Part shown: piece after piece, positions 26,112 through 33,463 of the stretch
How positions within the stretch are numbered: the first letter of the stretch is position 1
Layout of the letters: every line of letters starts with the position of its first letter
From: Betaproteobacteria bacterium
Lineage (GTDB): Bacteria; Pseudomonadota; Gammaproteobacteria; Burkholderiales; SG8-41
Length of the DNA: 36,820 nt
NCBI GenBank assembly: GCA_023266235.1
Contig: JAHFRL010000035.1
Location: 1 to 36,820 of the forward strand
Direction of reading: 5' to 3'
Position numbers and translations under genes: made by a program
Notes under the pieces: generated by a model
The model's database searches: none
What the model was told of the DNA's origin: nothing
What the model saw: only the letters and a program-made list of their open reading frames with translations

Positions 26112-28274
26112 ATGGGCGCAACTCCAGGCGCTTTGGCGGGGCTGGTTGTGGTCGAGCGCGCGGGCCGCATCGCCACGGCCGCATGCGCCAGCTTGCTCGC
26201 GTCGCTGGGCGCACGCGTCCTGAGAGCCGAGTTGCCGGAAGAAGAAGAGCGGCTTGCGCGGATGTCTTTCCCCGAGCGCCTGCTGCGCACAGGCGGCAAG
26301 GAGCGGGTGCAGCTGGCGCCGGCGTCCACTGATTTCGAGAGCAACTGGCACCGGCTGCATGCGGCGGCCGATGTGATTCTCTTTGATCCGCCGCAGCCCG
26401 CGGATCCCGATTACGGCGTCGTGCAGTCGTTGCTTGCAGTTGCTGCAGGCGCCAAGGTGATCTGCGCGATTTCTCCCGCGGGCTTGCATGGAGACGACCT
26501 GCCGGTTGCGGCAGGCGATCCCCTGGTGCAGGCGGTGAGCGGCCTGATGGCCGTTACCGGCGAGCAGGGCGGCCAGCCCGAGTTCGTGCGAGTTCCCGTG
26601 GCCGAGTTGAGTGCCGCGGTCATAGCCGTCACTGCCATTCTTGCGGCGCTTCGAGTGCGCGGCCGCGATGGCGTCGGTCAGCTCATCGACTTGAGCCTGA
26701 TCGAGGTCATGGCCGATCAGCTTCGCACGCACGTGCCGATGGTGGTGGCCGGCAGCCCTCGAGGTTTCCGTATCGGCTGCCGGCATCCGGTGTGCGCGCC
26801 ATGGAATGTGTATCGCGCGCATGACGGTTGGGTTCTGATCTGCTCGGCAAGCGACGTGCAGTGGCAGGGCATGCTGGATGTGATCGGACGCGCCGAGTTG
26901 AGGAGCGATCCGAGGTTTGCGACTGCGGCGTCGCGTCGTCAGCACGTCGACGAGGTCGACGGGATAGTGCAGGGCTGGGTGTCCCGACACAGTATCGAGC
27001 AGGTCGTCGCCGCGACCACCGCGATCGACCTTCCGGTCGGACCCGCGCAGAGCGTTTCCCAGGTCGTCGCTGACAAACTGCTGCGCGAGTGTGGCACCGT
27101 GCGCGAGTTGCGCGACGATGCGCAGGGCACGGCATACGCGGCCGGCAGCGCACTGCGCCTGAGCCGCACGCCGTCGCAGCAGGCTGCCGCGCCGTCCGCC
27201 GTTTCGCGCGAGATGCCCCGTGATTTGCGGGCACGCGAGCAGGGGACGCCGGTGGCGTCGAAGTCCGGGTCACCGCTCGATGGGATACGCGTGGTCGAGA
27301 TCACCCGCTATGCGGCCGGCCCCTTGGCCGGACTGGTGCTGGCGAGCCTGGGTGCGGAGGTGATCAAAATAGAGGCGCCGGGCGGCGAGGACTGCCGCGG
27401 CTGGACGCCGCGCTTTGGTTCCGCGAGCGGGTATTTCGCCAACTACAACGCGGGCAAGCGCTCGACCGTGCTCGATCTGCGCGAGGCGGCGGCACGCGAG
27501 CGGCTGTGGGCGCTCATCTCCAAAGCGGATGTCGTATTGCAAAACCTGCGCCCCGGTGTCATGGGGCGCATGGGATTCGGCACGGACGCGGTGGCAACGA
27601 GGCACCCGCGCGTCGTTTACGCTTCCATCTCCGGATTCGGGCTGCGCGGGCCGAAGCTCGCGGCCCTCGACACCGTGATGCAAGGGCGGCTCGGCCTCAC
27701 CGCGTTGACCGGCAATGGGCAAGTGCCCTTGCGTGTCGGCTATTCGATTGCGGACCAGCTGGCGGGTCATTACGCGGCTGCCGGGATACTCGCGGCGCTG
27801 GCCGAAAGAGAGCGTTCCGGCCGCGGGCAGATTGTCGACATCGCCATGTCCGATGCCATGGCGTGGCTTACGCAGCTTGCGTGGAGCGGGCGCCCGTCGG
27901 CGGCTACCGCCTCGCAATGGCAGGCGCGCGACGGCTGGGTGGTGGCCGAAGCCGGGCCGGATACGATAAGGCGCATGCTCGGGGCCGTTGCGGCTACGGG
28001 CCTGACTCGAGCGGAACTCGTGCGGAACCTGGCCCGGCACGGCATCATCGCGGCCCCCGTGCTCGAAGTCGACGAAGTACTCGCGCAAGCCGTGATCAGA
28101 AACCGCGGCTCGCTCCATCAGATCGAGGCACGCGATGGTGCGACCACTTCGATATTTGCCGTGCCGTTAGGGCTCACGGCGACTCCGGTGCTGCGAGCGC
28201 AGCGCATGCCTGATCTCGGTGAGGATAATGCGGCGCTTCTGGCCGACGCCGGGCAAGGCGCAGTTCTCTGCTGA
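26112..28274 (+). CDS. double-domain class III CoA transferase (CaiB/BaiF family)
   Basis: A 720-residue protein with two CoA-transferase III domains in tandem (about 1-350 and 388-720) joined by an Ala/Ser/Arg-rich linker. The C-terminal half is canonical: LDGIRVVEITRYAAGPLAG, LGAEVIKIEAPGGED, NAGKRSTVLDL, and Asp548 in VGYSIADQLAG, the residue that forms the acyl-anhydride intermediate. The N-terminal half is degenerate. It lacks the NxxKRS motif, and Glu165 (VPVAELSA) occupies the catalytic Asp position. It starts 6 bp after the acyl-CoA dehydrogenase stop. It is probably a CoA transfer enzyme for an organic acid, with one active and one modified half. A similar double protein is at 33464-35674. 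Confidence 0.9.
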   Translation: MGATPGALAGLVVVERAGRIATAACASLLASLGARVLRAELPEEEERLARMSFPERLLRTGGKERVQLAPASTDFESNWHRLHAAADVILFDPPQPADPDYGVVQSLLAVAAGAKVICAISPAGLHGDDLPVAAGDPLVQAVSGLMAVTGEQGGQPEFVRVPVAELSAAVIAVTAILAALRVRGRDGVGQLIDLSLIEVMADQLRTHVPMVVAGSPRGFRIGCRHPVCAPWNVYRAHDGWVLICSASDVQWQGMLDVIGRAELRSDPRFATAASRRQHVDEVDGIVQGWVSRHSIEQVVAATTAIDLPVGPAQSVSQVVADKLLRECGTVRELRDDAQGTAYAAGSALRLSRTPSQQAAAPSAVSREMPRDLRAREQGTPVASKSGSPLDGIRVVEITRYAAGPLAGLVLASLGAEVIKIEAPGGEDCRGWTPRFGSASGYFANYNAGKRSTVLDLREAAARERLWALISKADVVLQNLRPGVMGRMGFGTDAVATRHPRVVYASISGFGLRGPKLAALDTVMQGRLGLTALTGNGQVPLRVGYSIADQLAGHYAAAGILAALAERERSGRGQIVDIAMSDAMAWLTQLAWSGRPSAATASQWQARDGWVVAEAGPDTIRRMLGAVAATGLTRAELVRNLARHGIIAAPVLEVDEVLAQAVIRNRGSLHQIEARDGATTSIFAVPLGLTATPVLRAQRMPDLGEDNAALLADAGQGAVLC

Positions 28275-28282
28275 TTCTTGTT

Positions 28283-29533
28283 ATGACGACAGACTCAAAA
28301 TCAGACATGGTGAAAACCGCAGTGCCGGGCACGCAGCCACTTCCGCTCGAGGGAGTCCGCGTGATCGATTTCAGCCAGCTGCTGCCGGGGCCGTTTGCGA
28401 CCCAGATGCTGGGCGAGCTCGGCGCCGACGTGATCAAGGTCGAGCGGCCCGGGATCGGCGATCCGAGCCGGCATAACCAGCCGCGCTATCGCGAGAACAG
28501 TGTTTACTTCAATGCCGTGAACGCGAACAAGCGCAGTATCGCGCTCGATCTGACCCAGCAAGCGGGGCGTGCCGTCGTGCGGCGCCTGCTCGAGGACGCC
28601 GATGTTGCAATCGAGTCGTACCGGCCCGGAGGCGCGTGCAAACTGGGCATCGATTATTCGACCATCAGGAGTTTCAATCCGCGCATCGTCTATTGCTCCA
28701 TATCCGGCTTCGGGCAGAGCGGACCGTTGTCGCATATCGCCGGCCACGATCTGGTGATCCAGGGCCTCACCGGATTGATGGGATGCGATCTCGAGGACAT
28801 CAACCCGCCCGCCGTCCCCGGATTTCAGGCCGCTGACTTCGCCGGTGCGCTGTTCGCCGTGATCGGCGTGCAGGCCGGGCTCGCGCAACGCGCAAAGACC
28901 GGCGTAGGCTGCGAAGTCGATCTCGCGATGTTCGAGGCGCTTTACAACATGTGCCTGATACCGTTGAGCTCCGCGTTCGCGCACATGGCGGGGCACAGCG
29001 GCGAGCCGCGCATGGAATCCTTCGGCGGCAATCCGCGTTATTCGACGTATCGAACCAGGGATGGCAAACCGGTCGCGGTGACATTGCTGGAAACCAAGGC
29101 GTGGCGTGAATTTTGCGCGCATATTGGCAGACCTGACCTGGTGTCGGAGGATGAAACGCCGGCGGACCGTTTGAGCGCGCACGGAGAACGTCACGGTGTT
29201 TATCGCGATGCGCTCGCGGAGTATTGCAGGTCCTATACCTGGTCGGAAATCATGCATCACATGGAGCAGACCGGTATCGCGATTTGCCCGGTGTGCACGC
29301 CTGATGAGGCGGTGGCGTTGCCGCACGTAGCTGCGCGCAATGTCATCAATCAAATCGATCATCCAATAGAGGGGCGCATCCCGCATCTCGTTAATCCGCT
29401 GGCGCGCGCTGGGCTTGCGCGGCATTCCCATCGGCCAGCGCCCGGTCTGGGTGAGCACGCAGAGGAGATACTGCTTGCTTTGGGATATTCCAGGGGTCAG
29501 GTTTCGGAGTTGCGACAGAAAAAAGTCATCTGA
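28283..29533 (+). CDS. single-domain class III CoA transferase (CaiB/BaiF family)
   Basis: A 416-residue CoA transferase of normal family size. LEGVRVIDFSQLLPGPFATQ and LGADVIKVERPGIGDPSR (22-63) bind CoA, NANKRSIALDL (80-90) is the core motif, and Asp185 in FQAADFAGAL is the catalytic aspartate. It begins 8 bp after the double-domain transferase, in the same operon. Members move CoA from a donor such as succinyl-CoA onto a carboxylic acid. A second transferase in the same operon suggests two acids or two steps, for example substrate activation and CoA recycling; this is inference. Confidence 0.94.
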   Translation: MTTDSKSDMVKTAVPGTQPLPLEGVRVIDFSQLLPGPFATQMLGELGADVIKVERPGIGDPSRHNQPRYRENSVYFNAVNANKRSIALDLTQQAGRAVVRRLLEDADVAIESYRPGGACKLGIDYSTIRSFNPRIVYCSISGFGQSGPLSHIAGHDLVIQGLTGLMGCDLEDINPPAVPGFQAADFAGALFAVIGVQAGLAQRAKTGVGCEVDLAMFEALYNMCLIPLSSAFAHMAGHSGEPRMESFGGNPRYSTYRTRDGKPVAVTLLETKAWREFCAHIGRPDLVSEDETPADRLSAHGERHGVYRDALAEYCRSYTWSEIMHHMEQTGIAICPVCTPDEAVALPHVAARNVINQIDHPIEGRIPHLVNPLARAGLARHSHRPAPGLGEHAEEILLALGYSRGQVSELRQKKVI

Positions 29534-29550
29534 ATACCCATGAGGCAAAT

Positions 29551-30918
29551 ATGAAATCCGGGGACATCTCGAACAGCCGCGTCATTGCGGATTATGTTTC
29601 CTCAACTCACCAGCGCGATCTGCCTCCCGCAGTTCTGGACGCGGCGCGGTTGTGTCTGGCTGATTGGGTCGGGGTTGCCATGGGCGCATGGGAGGAAAAC
29701 GCCGGCCAAATTGTGTGCTCGGTCACGGCCGGATGGCAAAGCAGCGGGCGCGCAACTGTCTTGTTGGGCGGACACGCCTGTGCTCCACTCGCCGCGCTTT
29801 GCAACGGCACTCTAGCGCATTGCCTCGATTTCGACGATACCTACGTGAAAGCGGTAACGCATACCAGCGCGCCGGTGTGGGCGGCGACGCTGGCGCTGGG
29901 CGAAGAGACGGGTGCAAGCGAGGCTGCAATGCTGGCGGCTTTCGTCACCGGCTTCGAGACTGCGTCGCGGGTCGGGTATGGCCTGGGCGAGGCAGTGACC
30001 GCGCGCGGCTGGCACGGCACCGGGGTGTTTGGGCGCCTGGGCGCGGCAGCCGCCAGCGCCGCATTGCTGAAGCTCGACGTGGAACGCACGCTCCACGCAC
30101 TCGGTGCCGCAGCAACTCAGACCAGCGGCCTGACCGCGTCATTTGGAACCATGGCCAAACCGTTTCACGCCGGTAAAGCCGCCATGGACGGCGTGCTGTC
30201 GGCGCAGCTTGCGGCCGGCGGCTTTCATGCCGCGGTCAATTTGCTCGAGCCGGCGGGAGGGCTGGATGGGGCCCTGGTGCAGGACCGCAGCGCGCATATC
30301 AAGCCGGCTGATTTTTCGGGATGGGAGATCCTCAATAACAGCTTCAAACCTTATGCCGCCTGTCATTTGACGCATCCGGCCGTGGATGCGGGGCGCGCGC
30401 TTCATGCGGCGGAATTCGATCTCGCGAGAGTGCGCGCGATACGCGCCGAGGTGGGCGAACTCGCCAACCAGATCACCGGGGGAAAAAGCGGTGCGCCGGC
30501 GTCAGCGCTGGAGGGTAAATTCGATCTCAGGTATTGCGTCGCGCTGGCGCTGCATGGCCATGCGCTTTCGGCGGCGGATTTTCGCGAGCCAATGCGCCCG
30601 GACCCCGCGGTATCCGCGACGGCACGCAAAGTGACCGTGGCAGCGAAGCCGGAGATGACTTTCGCTTCCGCGCGGCTCGAAATCGAGTTCGAAGACGGGC
30701 GCACGCTGGCGTCTGCTGTGCCGGTTGCCAAGGGACACCCGGGCAACCCGATGACCTGGGACGATATGCGGGATAAGTTCAACGGCCTGGTCGAGCCCCG
30801 GCTGGGCAAGCAGACCGCAGCGTTATTCGGGCTATTCCACGAGTTCGGCGGGCGGCGCGATGCGCTGGTGGAGATACGATCAATTCTCGGCTCGGTGCGA
30901 GCCGCGCGGGACGCATGA
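29551..30918 (+). CDS. MmgE/PrpD family protein
   Basis: A 455-residue protein of the family that includes 2-methylcitrate dehydratase (PrpD) and cis-aconitate decarboxylase. The N-terminal helical domain carries AHCLDFDDTY (89-98), the later HGTGVFGRLGAA and KPFHAGKAAMDG are further signatures, and the C-terminal lid domain has the PKGHPGNP-like turn (here AKGHPGNPMTWDD). Length is normal. GAGG lies six bases before the ATG, 17 bp after the CoA transferase stop. It would dehydrate, hydrate or decarboxylate a polycarboxylic or hydroxy acid; the exact reaction is not evident. A second family member starts off the right edge. Confidence 0.92.
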   Translation: MKSGDISNSRVIADYVSSTHQRDLPPAVLDAARLCLADWVGVAMGAWEENAGQIVCSVTAGWQSSGRATVLLGGHACAPLAALCNGTLAHCLDFDDTYVKAVTHTSAPVWAATLALGEETGASEAAMLAAFVTGFETASRVGYGLGEAVTARGWHGTGVFGRLGAAAASAALLKLDVERTLHALGAAATQTSGLTASFGTMAKPFHAGKAAMDGVLSAQLAAGGFHAAVNLLEPAGGLDGALVQDRSAHIKPADFSGWEILNNSFKPYAACHLTHPAVDAGRALHAAEFDLARVRAIRAEVGELANQITGGKSGAPASALEGKFDLRYCVALALHGHALSAADFREPMRPDPAVSATARKVTVAAKPEMTFASARLEIEFEDGRTLASAVPVAKGHPGNPMTWDDMRDKFNGLVEPRLGKQTAALFGLFHEFGGRRDALVEIRSILGSVRAARDA

Positions 30919-30954
30919 TTTCGACGAATCGGAGCCAGGCAAAGGAGAAACAAG

Positions 30955-31746
30955 GTGGACCTCAAACTCAACGACAGAGTCGTATTTATCACCGGCAGCG
31001 GCAGCGGGTTGGGCCGGAAATTCGCGCTGGATTTTGCCGCCGAGGGCGCCAGAGTAGCGGTCAACGATGTCAACGCCGCAGGAATAGCGCAGACGGTGGA
31101 CCTCGTCAAGCAAGCGGGCGGCAAGGCAATGCCGGCTCCATGCGACATTACCAGGCTCGAGGCGATAGCGGAGATGGTGCGGAAGGTGGAGGCTGAGTAT
31201 GGCCGCATCGATATTCTCGTCAATAACGCAGCGGTCCTGCTTGCCCATGCGCTGTTTCTCGAAACCAGCCCCGAGGACTGCGACCGGGAGATCAAGGTCA
31301 TCCTGTATGGAACGCTCAACTGCGCGCGCGCGCTGCTCCCGGGAATGATCGAGCGCCAATACGGCAAGATCGTCAATATCGTCACGGATGCGGCTCGCGC
31401 CGGCCAGGAGCGCGAGGTGAATTATTCCTCCGCGAAGGGCGGCGTGATTTCATTCACCAAGTCGATCGCGCGCGAAGTCGGGCGGCACAACATCAACGTC
31501 AACGCGGTCTCGCCGGCGGCCACCAACTCGCCGATGCGCCTGGAAGGGCTGCGTCAGCTCAAGGAAAAAATCGGTGAGCAGAAGCTGCTCGAGCGCGAAG
31601 AAAAGATCCGGCGCGCTTATCCGATGCGCCGCATCGGGGAGCCCGAGGACGTAAGTCATGCGGTGTTGTTTCTTGCATCCGACCTCGCGCGCCACGTTAC
31701 GGGCCAGGTGCTGAGCGTAAACGGCGGCTATGCGATGTTGGGTTGA
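30955..31746 (+). CDS. short-chain dehydrogenase/reductase, similar to hydroxyacyl-CoA/BadH-type enzymes
   Basis: A 263-residue Rossmann-fold NAD(P)-dependent oxidoreductase. The cofactor motif GSGSGLGR (14-21), DI at 64-65, NNAA (90-93) and the active-site YSSAK (157-161) are clear. The catalytic Ser position, 13 before Tyr157, is Thr144 in IVTDAARAG. The structural Asn of the tetrad is replaced by Ile116. The T/S-DAAR-x-G stretch resembles 2-hydroxycyclohexanecarboxyl-CoA dehydrogenase (BadH). GTG start with GGAG eight bases upstream. In the operon it would oxidise a hydroxyacyl-CoA; substrate inferred. Confidence 0.93.
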   Translation: MDLKLNDRVVFITGSGSGLGRKFALDFAAEGARVAVNDVNAAGIAQTVDLVKQAGGKAMPAPCDITRLEAIAEMVRKVEAEYGRIDILVNNAAVLLAHALFLETSPEDCDREIKVILYGTLNCARALLPGMIERQYGKIVNIVTDAARAGQEREVNYSSAKGGVISFTKSIAREVGRHNINVNAVSPAATNSPMRLEGLRQLKEKIGEQKLLEREEKIRRAYPMRRIGEPEDVSHAVLFLASDLARHVTGQVLSVNGGYAMLG

Positions 31747-31812
31747 GGGTATGGCATCGCAAGCGGGTCGAAACCGCGGGGAAAGCGAGCGGCAAAATAT
31801 GGAGACATCGGC

Positions 31813-32544
31813 ATGATGCGCGGGGTGGGACGGACGCTGGCGGTGTTCGAATGTTTCAGTTCGCAGCACACCAGCCGTTCGCTGCAGGAGATCGCCAATG
31901 CGCTCAAGCTTCCCAAGTCGACCACGTTCCGCATTGTGGCCAGCCTCGCGGAGGCAGGTTACCTGATCCGGCTCAAGAACCACCAATACTGCCTGTCCTT
32001 CAAGTTCGTCCGGCTGGCTGGCCTGGTGATGAGCACTCTCGACATCCGGAGCATCGCCCGGCCCGTCATGGAGCAAACTGCAGTGCTCTCCAACGAGATG
32101 GTCACGCTCAATACGGTGAGCGGCAACGAGCGCGTTTGCCTTGATGTGGTAAACACGCCGAGTCCGCTCATGAGCGTATCCAAGCCCGGCGAGCATTTGC
32201 CGCTCGTGGACGGTGCCACGGCAAAGGTACTGATGGCGTGGCTGCCGAATGCGGAGCGGCATACCGCGATCGCACGCGCTGCCAAGGCGATGAAACGCAG
32301 GCGCGCCGAGTTTGCCGCTGAACTCGACCGCATACGCAGTCAGGGATATGCCGCAACCCACGGCGAGCGAGTGCTGGGACTGACCGCGGTTTCCGCGCCA
32401 ATCCGTAACGTCGAGGGCGAGGTACGCTATTGCCTGACAATCACCGGACCGCAGATCCGCATGCAGCCGCGGGTCGGCGTTTACGTCAAGCTCGTGATCA
32501 AGGCCGCAGCGGACATATCGCGGCAACTCGGCGCGCCGGTTTGA
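31813..32544 (+). CDS. IclR-family transcriptional regulator
   Basis: A 243-residue regulator. The N-terminal winged helix-turn-helix (about 1-60) has VGRTLAVFECFSSQHTSRSL and LPKSTTFRIVASLAEAGYL, and the C-terminal IclR effector domain contains the DGATAKVLMAWLP and AVSAPIRNVEGEV stretches typical of the family. GGAGA lies seven bases before the ATG. It is embedded in the catabolic operon between the SDR and the crotonase genes, so it is likely autoregulated. The palindromes at 22194-22210 and 24655-24671 are its best candidate operators. Confidence 0.95.
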   Translation: MMRGVGRTLAVFECFSSQHTSRSLQEIANALKLPKSTTFRIVASLAEAGYLIRLKNHQYCLSFKFVRLAGLVMSTLDIRSIARPVMEQTAVLSNEMVTLNTVSGNERVCLDVVNTPSPLMSVSKPGEHLPLVDGATAKVLMAWLPNAERHTAIARAAKAMKRRRAEFAAELDRIRSQGYAATHGERVLGLTAVSAPIRNVEGEVRYCLTITGPQIRMQPRVGVYVKLVIKAAADISRQLGAPV

Positions 32545-32619
32545 TGCGTATACGGGGTCAATCCGCGATTCCGCCAGCATGCCCGCTGCACGACTGAACT
32601 TTGACAAGGAGCCACAACC

Positions 32620-33402
32620 ATGCAGTTCACCACAATCAAAATTGAGCGCGACGGCGCAGCCTATGTGATCACTCTGAACCGTCCGGAGCGCCGCAATGCA
32701 ATCAGCATCCAGGCCATGGACGAGTTGATTGCCGCAGCAAGGACAGCCGAAAGCGACGCGGGCGTGTTCGGTGTCATCATCACGGGGGGCGAGCAGTATT
32801 TCTCCGCGGGCGCCGATCTGAACGACGCGCTCGCGATCAGCTCGAGCAGCGAGGGAGTTGAATATTTCCGCCGCTGGCACCGTCTGAACGCAACCCTGGA
32901 GGGGCTCGCCAAACCCGTTATCGCGGCGGTGGAGGGCTTCTGTGTTACCGGTGGATGCGAGCTTGCGTTGGCCTGTGATATCCGCGTTGCCGCGGAAGGC
33001 TCCAGTTTCGGCATCACCAGCTCCAGGATCGGTACCGTGCCGGGCGCCGGGGGCACGCAGCGCTTGCCGCGCGTCGTGGGCGCAGCGAAGGCGCTGGAAA
33101 TGCTGTTCTCGGCGGACAGCATTGACGCGGCCGAGGCCTACCGGATCGGACTGGTCAATCGTCTGGTGCCGCGCGGCCGCGCGCTTGCCGAGGCGAAGTC
33201 GATGGTTGCGGTGTACGCGCAACGCGCTCCCTTGAGCCTGGCATGGGACAAGCGCGCGGTGTACCAGGGACTGCAGATGGATCTTGCCTCCGGCATCGAG
33301 TTCGAGACGTTTCTGGTGTCCACTATCTATACGACAAGCGACCGGAAGGAGGGCATCTCGGCATTTCTGGAGAAGCGCAAGGCCTCCTTCAAGGGCAACT
33401 GA
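32620..33402 (+). CDS. crotonase-fold enzyme (enoyl-CoA hydratase/isomerase family) lacking one catalytic Glu
   Basis: A 260-residue crotonase-fold protein. The oxyanion hole is formed by FSAGADL (61-67) and GFCVTGGCE (106-114). Glu114 matches the first catalytic glutamate of enoyl-CoA hydratase. The second, normally in the PEI motif before LG-x-x-PGAGG, is Ser134 (FGITSSRIGTVPGAGG). With one Glu the protein may be an isomerase, hydrolase or C-C bond enzyme rather than a standard hydratase. AAGGAG precedes the ATG at good spacing. Last gene of the plus-strand operon, 75 bp after the IclR gene. It converges with the next transferase gene. Confidence 0.93.
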   Translation: MQFTTIKIERDGAAYVITLNRPERRNAISIQAMDELIAAARTAESDAGVFGVIITGGEQYFSAGADLNDALAISSSSEGVEYFRRWHRLNATLEGLAKPVIAAVEGFCVTGGCELALACDIRVAAEGSSFGITSSRIGTVPGAGGTQRLPRVVGAAKALEMLFSADSIDAAEAYRIGLVNRLVPRGRALAEAKSMVAVYAQRAPLSLAWDKRAVYQGLQMDLASGIEFETFLVSTIYTTSDRKEGISAFLEKRKASFKGN

Positions 33403-33463
33403 CGCAGGTTACGGGCGTCGGGTGTGCGGCAATATCGCGTCTCCGCCTGCCGCCGCACTGCGT

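Noticed and set aside
31450..33222. 590-codon minus-strand frame opposite the SDR, IclR and crotonase genes
   Set aside because: Arg/His/Ala-rich translation without domains, antisense to three well-supported genes. The same reasoning rejects the frames at 5343-6758, 15520-16788, 18907-20400 and 25185-26990 (minus) and 11621-12916 (plus).
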